From Candidatus Obscuribacterales bacterium (lineage in GTDB: Bacteria; Cyanobacteriota; Vampirovibrionia; Obscuribacterales; Obscuribacteraceae): 64,000 nucleotides of DNA. The notes under the pieces were generated by a model. That model was not told the DNA's origin, made no database searches, and worked only from the letters and a program-made list of their open reading frames with translations. The position numbers were made by a program, and so were the translations under genes. The stretch covers positions 79,185 to 143,184 of the forward strand of contig JAKFVQ010000003.1 of assembly GCA_021732085.1 (NCBI GenBank), given 5' to 3'. Shown here one piece after another: positions 56,601-62,830 of the stretch. How positions within the stretch are numbered: position 1 is the stretch's first letter; every line of letters starts with the position of its first letter.

Positions 56601-58636
56601 GTTATGTGATCCCTGCTGCAAGGCAGCTTGGATTACTTGCATCAGCTGGTGTATTCGCCGACATCAACGGCGATGGATCTATGACACAAAGCGCTTACAA
56701 CACAGCCATCTATGACACTCAGCAGTCCGTCAATGCTGCCAGTCTCTATGGCAACGTGTTGGATATTGTGGTTGGTAACGAAGATATAGTTGCAAACGGG
56801 GTGTCATCGGATGCATCTGCATCCATGACTACACTGCAAAACTTGATTCAAGGCGGCAATATAACTATTCAATTCGTAGGAACGTCAACCGCTCCAGGAG
56901 CCCAACCTCAGCGAAATGCTGCTACCAATCCGCTGACGGGCACTAATTTCACTTCCACTACATTGCCAGTTGTGACCAGGCAGCAGAATGGAGTTTTGAA
57001 CCTCATAAACGATCCTCTCGCCAACAATAAGAATGGCATGATTGCATTGATGAATGCAGTTGATGGGTATGTCTACGGCAACTACTATCCATTCTTCGAC
57101 GAAAGTAACGGTGGAGTGGTGTCTACGTTGACCAGTAATCCGGGGATTTCGCAGTCTGCTTTTACAACGCTCGTTCAAAATTATATGAGCACGCAGTTTA
57201 GCGTCAACGCATCGAACTTCAATACTGCCGGAGTCAATACTAAGATCCGTGTTGGCGAAACCGGTTGGGCGACACCAATGACATCGGTTGCTGCCAATCC
57301 GCTTACAGGATACCAGGGTGTTGGACTGCCACAGCAAAATACAACCTGGGCTCAATGGTACTATCCAGCGATGCAAAATTGGTCTTCCACTTATGTCAAT
57401 CCCCAGACAGGAACCGCTGGAGTCATTATTGCCGATTATTTTGCGTCCTACGATGAACCGTGGAAGGGCATAATCGGTAAAGTCCCTAATGGAACGGCTG
57501 TTACAGTCGGTTCTAATGTTAATGCTGGATCAACGACATTGCCTGTGTCGAATGGGGCGATATTCTACACACCGACGCTTACTCCGATGAGTGTGGTGAT
57601 TAATCCAAATGGCAACACCATGGAAGTCCAAAATTATTTCAATCCAAATCCCGGCACAAACAATCTTCCAATTACTTCGACTAACTTTCCTGGTTCACTC
57701 GTGAATGCACATAATGCCGGCGAGTCGGTGGTCGCCGGGACTCCGCAAGAGCCATTCTTCGGCTTGTTCACGGCAACTGGTTCAAATCTTTCTACCGGAT
57801 CGGTCTTCCAATTAACTTCAACCAGTCAAAAGTTTACTGTATCTGCAAGTAATTTGACCAGCATTTACACACCACCATCTTCAGTGGCAGCTAGTTCACC
57901 TACTCTCAGCCCTGTTGCTGTTAATTCAGGTCCTTTAGTTGTGCCCGGATTGAATAGCTTTCTGGCATCTTCTAGTAACGTTAATAACACCACAATTATT
58001 CCAACTGATGTTAATCCTGAAATTGTGCCCGGCTCGCAATCCGATACAGGTGACTTGGGCTCCCCGTCGGCGGCACCCGGAACAGGAAGCTTGGCAAACG
58101 CATTTTCCCGTTTCAACAACAATATTTTGCCGAACCCAACAGGAAATTCTGTTTCCCTTCCGAGCGGCAATGCGTTCTTCTTACCTGATCACGACATCGT
58201 GGTCGAAACGCCGCAAGCAAAGGTCAGCATCGCTCAGGGCTCAGCAGTTATGATCTTTCAATCTGAATCCGGCCTTAGTGTGTTCAATCTCTATGACAAT
58301 AACGTCGGCGATGTAGCCGTTCAAATAGGGGACCAGACGCAGGAATTGGCAGTCGGCACTCAGTTGTCGGTAACAGACAAACAGGGCAAGCAGGTGAAGG
58401 ACATTGCACCCGAGTCGATCGCACTGCGAAATGTCAATTCAGGAAAGCTGAATTCCAAAGATACTTTCTCTTCTGAATTCTCACACGCCTCTGCGTTCTC
58501 CAATTTCGCCGGTTTGCGAAAAATGATGCGCTCTGGTGATTCGGAGGATCGCAAGAACGCTGAGCGGATTTTAAAAACTGCGGCAGCACTGTCATTGATA
58601 AAAAAGAATAGCGAAGCGTATCAGCCGAATCAGTAG
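53603..58636 (+). CDS. Giant secreted adhesin-like protein with embedded GH17-like glucanase domain
   Basis: 1677 aa from ATG 53603 (AAGGTGG 8 nt upstream); ATG 53573 is also in frame. Signal peptide MVRRTILCLALSLGLGIVAS ... SFAQ. Residues 20-950 are Asn/Ser/Gly/Thr-rich beta-helix repeats like filamentous haemagglutinin (NLSMSAANIINTGVINAAQN, LNITSQLGTLVNSGVISANA). Residues about 975-1300 resemble GH17 beta-1,3-glucanases: VVGNEDI (Glu near 1060) as acid/base, RVGETGWATP (Glu near 1219) as nucleophile, and ASYDEPWKG (near 1285), the family's 'fDE.WK' strand. The C-terminal region (about 1520-1620, VETPQAKVSIAQGSAVMIF) is FecR-like. It would bind and cut a beta-glucan at the surface or outside. 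No TpsB-type exporter is nearby. Confidence 0.85.
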   Translation: MVRRTILCLALSLGLGIVASTESFAQTAPTSGAGTGTSPDSSSLFKVENGTSVLSAAQLSASNALQVAPGATAIIDITGTGTLTFNGNISNSGNIFAISTNSNFGTATFNAFNIFNNQGAVFSSVLPSSYTGFGNIGNLNLALNASNQIVNAGTISSAGNLSMSAANIINTGVINAAQNLNITSQLGTLVNSGVISANAGNLNISSLAAQNLVINNINGMLQSVLGNANFSTAATSQTLEKLNINLDGGNLVARELNFNAVNGIVDVNTNTLDGVVNINACGAHITAATDVLSLGQMNISGDPTFYNTGGSVNITQNLNFAPVQFVSSTVSLAIVAAGDITASNGVNLISTAAYNNVTPNWPGAAFTGDILIIAGAQFTAAPDNSSASAAPPGDSTAVLTISGASAGGGSVVLPNVTIDTRAGDGLNSPPGSSRSGQVTVLAYGNAGSGNISVGTIKTGQQNLLTNDVGGVNGNVTVVGQGNVSVATIDTSGNFLNTVLYSGNVMVASADIDMLQLPIPSNAWLANVTMSTLAAPSVMGGVVNTAALPGQTVLTLSAPNGTTGISAGQVLVLDPQGASYEQVTVSSVNAGANQITLTTGLKNYHYASETVYIRPNQAGMTTIVNAGAGAPPTIPVINNGQIFAPNLNSLSNGTVTIGTITGTSAITVATNGSVQVNGATSLTVNPTTATPTPLNFFRLPVVNVSAPTVTVASGATLSSGVAGCNYCPSTTNIFSQNLTNNGTIGSAAGSNMMVNVQSTGNLTISGSGTYTVPGGSVIELAAGDTSTLSVSGTPTFSTGPTSAVLLNAQLTGGAIGLAGSLTFNGAPVVSINTPNLNVASTAALNASGGAYLFSSGISANPLTITMGGGSLGLTGAPSAFTPYLGQNLILNGTGSISSNKPVLFQLSNGGQLQNNGPTYQGSGTFYSSNNPSGNVQGFEFQPYVGGRISNTNPNFVQYAAYPYQTVIAMIANAMATVDSSTGVVSPQFQYVSGYTQVSSTSYVIPAARQLGLLASAGVFADINGDGSMTQSAYNTAIYDTQQSVNAASLYGNVLDIVVGNEDIVANGVSSDASASMTTLQNLIQGGNITIQFVGTSTAPGAQPQRNAATNPLTGTNFTSTTLPVVTRQQNGVLNLINDPLANNKNGMIALMNAVDGYVYGNYYPFFDESNGGVVSTLTSNPGISQSAFTTLVQNYMSTQFSVNASNFNTAGVNTKIRVGETGWATPMTSVAANPLTGYQGVGLPQQNTTWAQWYYPAMQNWSSTYVNPQTGTAGVIIADYFASYDEPWKGIIGKVPNGTAVTVGSNVNAGSTTLPVSNGAIFYTPTLTPMSVVINPNGNTMEVQNYFNPNPGTNNLPITSTNFPGSLVNAHNAGESVVAGTPQEPFFGLFTATGSNLSTGSVFQLTSTSQKFTVSASNLTSIYTPPSSVAASSPTLSPVAVNSGPLVVPGLNSFLASSSNVNNTTIIPTDVNPEIVPGSQSDTGDLGSPSAAPGTGSLANAFSRFNNNILPNPTGNSVSLPSGNAFFLPDHDIVVETPQAKVSIAQGSAVMIFQSESGLSVFNLYDNNVGDVAVQIGDQTQELAVGTQLSVTDKQGKQVKDIAPESIALRNVNSGKLNSKDTFSSEFSHASAFSNFAGLRKMMRSGDSEDRKNAERILKTAAALSLIKKNSEAYQPNQ

Positions 58637-58804
58637 GCTGTGCCTGCCTTCAGAGCGTAGTTGTGTTATGTCTGTCACGGTTTGCTTCATTCGCGGATCC
58701 CAGCCGCAATCAGGTTTGCTTACTACGACCAGTCCGCATTGGCTCAGGTTGAACTTATCTTCGATTACAAACACCAATTCATAACCCGGTATAGACGCCT
58801 TCAC
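58592..58804 (-). CDS. Small hypothetical ORF (possible gene remnant)
   Basis: 70 aa from GTG 58804, weak ribosome site. ASIPGYELVFVIEDKFNLSQ followed by CGLVVVSKPDCGW looks like real protein. The tail after about residue 55 is hydrophobic and overlaps the end of the giant adhesin gene on the other strand. It is in the same frame as the HTH fragment just upstream, separated by one TAG (58831-58829), so the two may be pieces of one decayed gene. No function assigned. Confidence 0.4.
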   Translation of the reverse strand: MKASIPGYELVFVIEDKFNLSQCGLVVVSKPDCGWDPRMKQTVTDITQLRSEGRHSLLIRLIRFAILFYQ

Positions 58805-58828
58805 TTCGATTGCACCAATGCTATTACG

Positions 58829-58969
58829 CTATGATGGAGAGAATGAAAACCGGCGATATCGGAAGTTTGCCCAAATTCTTAGTAAGTTACGTACAGTTGA
58901 TCTAGAGATTCCCAATAAGTCTGCAATTTGAGCGGTAGATAGTGAATTATTCAGTTGGTCGATTAGCAA
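58829..58969 (-). CDS. Helix-turn-helix mini-ORF or fragment
   Basis: Open frame with no ATG; TTG 58969 has AAAGG 8 nt upstream and gives 46 aa. LSTAQIADLLGISRSTVRNL is a textbook helix-turn-helix (A..iA..lGiSrsTV...l). The frame ends at TAG 58831-58829 and then continues open into the next small ORF. It lies downstream of the integrase on the same strand. It may be a tiny DNA-binding protein or the remains of a regulator or transposase. Confidence 0.42.
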   Translation of the reverse strand: MLIDQLNNSLSTAQIADLLGISRSTVRNLLRIWANFRYRRFSFSPS

Positions 58970-59233
58970 TCTTTTGTACCTTTTGATTCCACACTGTTAA
59001 TTCTATTTTTCTGCCAAAGTCTTCAACCAAACCGCAAATCTTGCTTGGATTGGTAATTTAAATAAGCCTCGTCCAGCACGGAGCACAGGCGATTCTGATG
59101 AGAACAATTATCTCATTGTCAACCGAGGGTTGTCAAATGAAATTAGTGCCGCATATGGTGGCATAGATTTAGTCCACATCTTATTGCCGAGTAATAGGAC
59201 TATTTTTGATTACTCATATTTTGCCAGGTATGC

Positions 59234-59251
59234 TTGCTTCCAAGGAAGCAA
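59234..59251. repeat. Perfect inverted repeat near the integrase
   Basis: TTGCTTCC (59234-59241), AA, GGAAGCAA (59244-59251). It lies in the AT-rich 685-bp stretch 58637-59321 which otherwise holds only the two small ORFs above. No T tract follows on either strand. It may be a recombinase or regulator site; unproven. Confidence 0.45.
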
Positions 59252-59321
59252 CAAAAATCTCTTCACCTTGGGGCATATAAACGCTGCATATTTGCTGTTT
59301 TAAAATAGGACAAGAGATAAG

Positions 59322-60635
59322 CTACCAGTAGAACTCCTCTTCTTCCTTTTCTTGCGCTGCAAGTTCGATAACTCGGGTCGAATGTTTTCTGGCAAAATAG
59401 TTGGGCTCTTTTACTCCTGCCTGCAAATCAGCCAGCTTCCATTCTTGGACAGAAGTGCCCATCAGCGATAGCAGGCGATCATTCATTTCTTCCAAATAAG
59501 GACGAACGTAGTTTTCGTCAATTACAAGGTAACGGTCGGTTATGTCACGCCGGATTTTGTGATTAGCAATCCTCTGAATCGCGAGGTAAGGAATCCCGGA
59601 CTTTTCACAAGCACTGAGAGCCGTCCGCCTCAAATCATGCCAAATCCACTCGATGCCAATCTGCTTGCGGATTCTCAAAAGAACGGCTCTTGGCTCACAG
59701 AGATGACCGGTTTTGTAATGAGTGTCCTCACTTGCCGGAAGGACAAATTCACTCTCCAACCTGAGAGCCTTTCTCGATTCGAGTATTGCCGTCACCATTT
59801 CGGTCAGCGGCAAAATATGGTCCCGCTTGCTTTTGTTGTAGCCAGCAGGAATGGTCATCGTTCTTTGTTCGAAATCAATGTTACCCCAGCGGAGTGAGCT
59901 TACTTCATTTCTTCTTAAGCTCGTGAACAAAAGCAGGAAAATGAAATCTCTTGCCGCTTTATTCGGTTGAGCCATGACCGCACTGTAGAACTCAGCCAAC
60001 TTGTGGTCAGGGATAACGCCAGTTCTTACATTGTTTCCATGCCAGCGCCAATGCAATGCATCTCTGATTGGATTTACTTCCAAAATTGATTTGCCGTTCA
60101 CTTCGTATTCAGACCTGGCAAAGTTCATCATCACCCGGAGCGTATGGAAAGTTCTATCAGCATCGCTCTTATTTTCAGTTCCTTTGTGAGTTGGCTTTAC
60201 CAGTGCATGATGCCGCTCCTGAATCATCTTCTTTGTAATTGACGTGATCGGCAAGTCCAACCAATCCGGCAAGCTTCTGGAAATAATTCTTCTATAGAGA
60301 TCCTGTGATTTCGGAGACAGCGTTCTGACTTCCAGGAATTTATGCATAACTTCCCGGAGGGTGGGATCATCTCGCCTATCGTTTGGATGAATACCCTGAG
60401 CCATTTCAGCAAGAATTCTCTCTGCTTCTTTTCTGGCTGTTTCCAAACTCATGGTCGCAGTATGCCCAATTGTTACCCTGCGGCGGACTCCTTTTACTTG
60501 ACGTTCGACGACAAAGCTCTTGCAGTTGGCTGTCACCCTCAATCCAAATCCAGACAGCTGATCATCTCGATAGATGGTCTGCCCTTTTTCCAAGCTGGGC
60601 AAGCTTTCTATGAATTTCTTGGTGAGTCTTGGCAT
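59322..60635 (-). CDS. Tyrosine recombinase / phage-type integrase
   Basis: 437 aa from ATG 60635 (AAGGAGT 9 nt upstream; the longer frame from 60788 lacks a ribosome site and family match). P4/Rci-like integrase: N-terminal DUF4102-like arm-binding domain (LTKKFIESLPSLEKGQTIYR, LSGFGLRVTANCKSFVVERQ, RRVTIGHTATMSLETARKEA), core-binding domain (about 90-200), catalytic domain with LLLFTSLRRNEVSSLRWGNI (R241), HILPL, WHDLRRTALS (H333, R336) and DITDRYLVI (Y369). All catalytic residues are present, so it is probably active. It borders the Rhs toxin array, suggesting that the segment is or was a mobile island. No att repeats or tRNA could be identified. Confidence 0.92.
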   Translation of the reverse strand: MPRLTKKFIESLPSLEKGQTIYRDDQLSGFGLRVTANCKSFVVERQVKGVRRRVTIGHTATMSLETARKEAERILAEMAQGIHPNDRRDDPTLREVMHKFLEVRTLSPKSQDLYRRIISRSLPDWLDLPITSITKKMIQERHHALVKPTHKGTENKSDADRTFHTLRVMMNFARSEYEVNGKSILEVNPIRDALHWRWHGNNVRTGVIPDHKLAEFYSAVMAQPNKAARDFIFLLLFTSLRRNEVSSLRWGNIDFEQRTMTIPAGYNKSKRDHILPLTEMVTAILESRKALRLESEFVLPASEDTHYKTGHLCEPRAVLLRIRKQIGIEWIWHDLRRTALSACEKSGIPYLAIQRIANHKIRRDITDRYLVIDENYVRPYLEEMNDRLLSLMGTSVQEWKLADLQAGVKEPNYFARKHSTRVIELAAQEKEEEEFYW

Positions 60636-61011
60636 ACATCTATTACTCCTTGTGGTTGCTGTGTACGCTCTTTTGGCAGAAAAAAAATTCCGTGTCGCCG
60701 CTGCCAATTTTGTCGCAAGGCTGTAGCACCGATCCCTCATCCCAGAGGTAGCCAGCTGAATGTGAAAGAGAACGCCGGGAAGGCTCAAGTAACCATCCCA
60801 ACTTCTCTGTGTACGATGCAGTTAATTCGTTCGAAAAACGGATCAGATTTCAGCCTGAAAGCAGTTTAATTCGGTAGGCATCACAAGCTAACGGCAGATC
60901 CCGCATATTCCTTATATAGTAAGGAGTTAGCCAGTTCCATCCGCTGCTCGTGTATCCAATCTAGCAAAGACTTGGTGGCAGTGCGATTAAGGATCTGAGG
61001 GCGTCCTGATA
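60636..61011. other. Gap between integrase and Rhs array
   Basis: 376 bp. On the minus strand, directly past the first immunity gene, an open stretch continues the junction repeat and reads RPQILNRTATKSLLDWIHEQ and onward to a stop at 60881-60883. It is probably the truncated end of an older gene rather than a functional one. An inverted repeat TCCTTA / TAAGGA lies at 60909-60925. The integrase promoter must be near 60650-60700. No tRNA seen. Confidence 0.4.
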
Positions 61012-61016
61012 TCAGT
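60998..61016. repeat. Junction repeat A of the Rhs array
   Basis: 19-bp AGGGCGTcCTGATATCAGT spanning the stop of the first putative immunity gene. Matches junction repeat B at 62297-62315 at 18 of 19 positions. It marks where toxin-immunity cassettes join. Confidence 0.75.
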
Positions 61017-61320
61017 CAGCGCTTCCTGTTGGGGCGTGCTCGGCAATCTCAGCCTTGAACTTACACCATGGTGGTGCATCAAACACGACATCGAAGAAAT
61101 CATCGAAGAATACCAGCCCCAGCTGGCTGAGCCTTGCGGTTAGCGAATTCAAGGCTTCCGCACCGAAAAACGGTCCAAACGACAAAAGGCTTTCATCCAT
61201 ATCTAAAGGGGCTTCGGTTTCCAGTGCCGCCAGTAGAGATTGCATCGTTACTGAGCGTTCTCCCAATGCGGCCCGCCGAATAATCAACCCATATTCGCCT
61301 GTAATCCTGACGTTTTTCAT
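61012..61320 (-). CDS. Putative immunity protein for the orphan Rhs tip
   Basis: 102 aa, ATG 61320, starting 4 nt after the stop of the orphan Rhs gene, so translationally coupled. Sequence is acidic (EAPLDMDESLLSFGPFFGAE, FFDDFFDVVFDAPPWCKFKA), as usual for immunity proteins that neutralise a basic toxin tip. No signal peptide; cytoplasmic. No named immunity family recognised. The role comes from position: a small acidic gene directly after an Rhs C-terminal tip. Confidence 0.68.
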   Translation of the reverse strand: MKNVRITGEYGLIIRRAALGERSVTMQSLLAALETEAPLDMDESLLSFGPFFGAEALNSLTARLSQLGLVFFDDFFDVVFDAPPWCKFKAEIAEHAPTGSAD

Positions 61321-61324
61321 TTGC

Positions 61325-62275
61325 TCAATTCGGATAATGGATTCTTACATTGTATACTGGCGTGTTCTGCATTGGTTGAAATATCTGCCCCCAGCCCTCA
61401 TTTCCTGCTGATTGGACTGCGGAGGATGGTACGCCGAAATCTACTCGTATTGGACTCGTTCCTCCAGGCTTCGGAGCACCTATATCGGTAACGTAGACTC
61501 GATTGCCAGCGCCGATTCCCCCGGGAATAGTCGTTCCACGATTCCGAATCCATTCATCCGCTTCTTCGCGTGAGATCCAACGGGACACCATCTTGTAACC
61601 TGGGGGCATTGGCCCTTCGCTCGCGCCTGGTCCTCTCGGAGACACAACCTTACCAGGACATTTCTTAGTGCGATTTCTATCGTCGAAGTCTTCTCCAGGA
61701 CGCTTGTCATTGTCTTCGTTTGGATTGTTTTGCGCGCCGGGACGGAACGGTGGAACCGGCGGTCCCATACCTGGAGGAGCGAATCCAAAAGGATCGGTGA
61801 AACTAACAGGATTCCCGGCAACGTAAGCATAGAGATTGACTCCGCCATCCTCTTCAATAGGATCCCTGTTAATAAACCGCCCCAGGCTACTTGAATAAGC
61901 CCTGTACACCGGCAGATTCAACCCAGACGGAGCGTGCATGTAGTAGCCCCCGTACTGGAAGTCTGCATCCTGACTGCCCTGTAGTTTTGTTGCTATGCCA
62001 TATGGATCATAAGCGTACTGAGCTTCTATGGTCGTAGTTCCGCTTACGGTCTTAGTCATTTCACGAATAGAACCCGGATGGTCAGTCGTGTAGAAGTAGT
62101 TCGTAGGCGTCCCTGAAGCGAAGTTCACTTGCCCAAGAGGGAAGAACTGCTTACCGTTCGATAGGCTTCCAGAGCCGTCTCGTTCCTCGCATCTTTGCGA
62201 ACCACACCAAACAAACTGCTTGGTTGAAGTGACACTGCTTGCAACAGTCTCGACGATCTTTACGCAACGTCCCAA
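61325..62275 (-). CDS. Orphan Rhs C-terminal tip (polymorphic toxin)
   Basis: 316 aa, TTG 62275; the frame is open upstream only to the stop at about 62316, so it has no full Rhs shell. Residues 1-150 are Rhs core: YFYTTDHPGSIREMTKTVSG, AQYAYDPYGIATKLQGSQDA, and the closing signature GRFINRDPIEEDGGVNLYAY-VAGNPVSFTDPFG. After this cleavage-site region the unique tip is Pro/Asn-rich and then YKMVSRWISREEADEWIRNR, GAGNRVYVTDIGAPKPGGTS and PIRVDFGVPSSAVQ. The order (R..S..E, then 'vYvt', then 'ir.df.vp') loosely recalls ADP-ribosyltransferase-type tips; this is a guess. It probably serves as a reserve tip that recombines onto the upstream full Rhs gene. Confidence 0.82.
   Translation of the reverse strand: MGRCVKIVETVASSVTSTKQFVWCGSQRCEERDGSGSLSNGKQFFPLGQVNFASGTPTNYFYTTDHPGSIREMTKTVSGTTTIEAQYAYDPYGIATKLQGSQDADFQYGGYYMHAPSGLNLPVYRAYSSSLGRFINRDPIEEDGGVNLYAYVAGNPVSFTDPFGFAPPGMGPPVPPFRPGAQNNPNEDNDKRPGEDFDDRNRTKKCPGKVVSPRGPGASEGPMPPGYKMVSRWISREEADEWIRNRGTTIPGGIGAGNRVYVTDIGAPKPGGTSPIRVDFGVPSSAVQSAGNEGWGQIFQPMQNTPVYNVRIHYPN
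61915..62218 (-). repeat. Rhs core duplication, copy in the orphan
   Basis: 304 bp nearly identical, without gaps, to 63448-63751 in the upstream Rhs gene. Similarity falls off sharply past the toxin-tip boundary. This is a homologous-recombination target for exchanging tips. Confidence 0.88.
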
Positions 62276-62296
62276 CGGATCATAAGTAAATTGGCA

Positions 62297-62315
62297 AGGG
62301 CGTACTGATATCAGT
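62297..62315. repeat. Junction repeat B of the Rhs array
   Basis: AGGGCGTaCTGATATCAGT, 18 of 19 identical to junction repeat A (60998-61016). Located 3 bp past the stop of the second immunity gene and at the very start of the Rhs-core homology of the orphan. Confidence 0.75.
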
Positions 62316-62317
62316 GA

Positions 62318-62818
62318 TTACAGAGAGGGCTTCCACTTCAGTTCTTGGATGGCTTGCAACCCCTGTTTCCAAAGAAGCTTATCTACTGGCGTTCCTTCGC
62401 AGCCGATTTCTTCGATCAGCTTGGTGCCCATCGCTGCCGTAACATAGAGGAAGGACCAAGAATAAGTGTGTTTTTCTTCATTGGCAATCCAAGCAACAAT
62501 CCCATCTCTTCCAGCGAGTGTATCTCTTTGCAAAGAGGCTCGAAACTTTGGTTGGCTACGTTCCTTCAAAATGAAGGCGAGCGAGCTTACTTCGGTTGGC
62601 AGAAGTAAGTCTCCCACAGCTTTGCAGTTGAGCAACGCCTGAAACGTATTCAAATCGTCGAGCTCTATCCGGTGGAGTTCGTAATGGATAACGGGATATT
62701 CAGCCGAGTCTGGTTTGGCTAGGACTGCGCGCGTTGAAGGCATGACCTTCTCTTCCAGCTTTGTCCAGCCTGAGTCCAACTTGATTTGGGCTTCGCCGAT
62801 TGATAACACGTTATTCAT
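62318..62818 (-). CDS. Putative immunity protein, DcrB/DUF1795-like
   Basis: 166 aa, ATG 62818, 12 nt after the stop of the edge Rhs gene. LDSGWTKLEEKVMPSTRAVL then LHRIELDDLNTFQALLNCKA resembles the alpha/beta fold of DcrB-related (DUF1795) proteins, which are common Rhs partners as immunity or accessory proteins. The core has VAWIANEEKHTYSWSFLYVT. No signal peptide. It most likely protects against the tip encoded by 62831-64000. Confidence 0.72.
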   Translation of the reverse strand: MNNVLSIGEAQIKLDSGWTKLEEKVMPSTRAVLAKPDSAEYPVIHYELHRIELDDLNTFQALLNCKAVGDLLLPTEVSSLAFILKERSQPKFRASLQRDTLAGRDGIVAWIANEEKHTYSWSFLYVTAAMGTKLIEEIGCEGTPVDKLLWKQGLQAIQELKWKPSL

Positions 62819-62830
62819 TACATTCGTGCC

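Noticed and set aside
59234..59251. Inverted repeat near the integrase as a terminator
   Set aside because: No T tract on either strand; listed as a repeat only.
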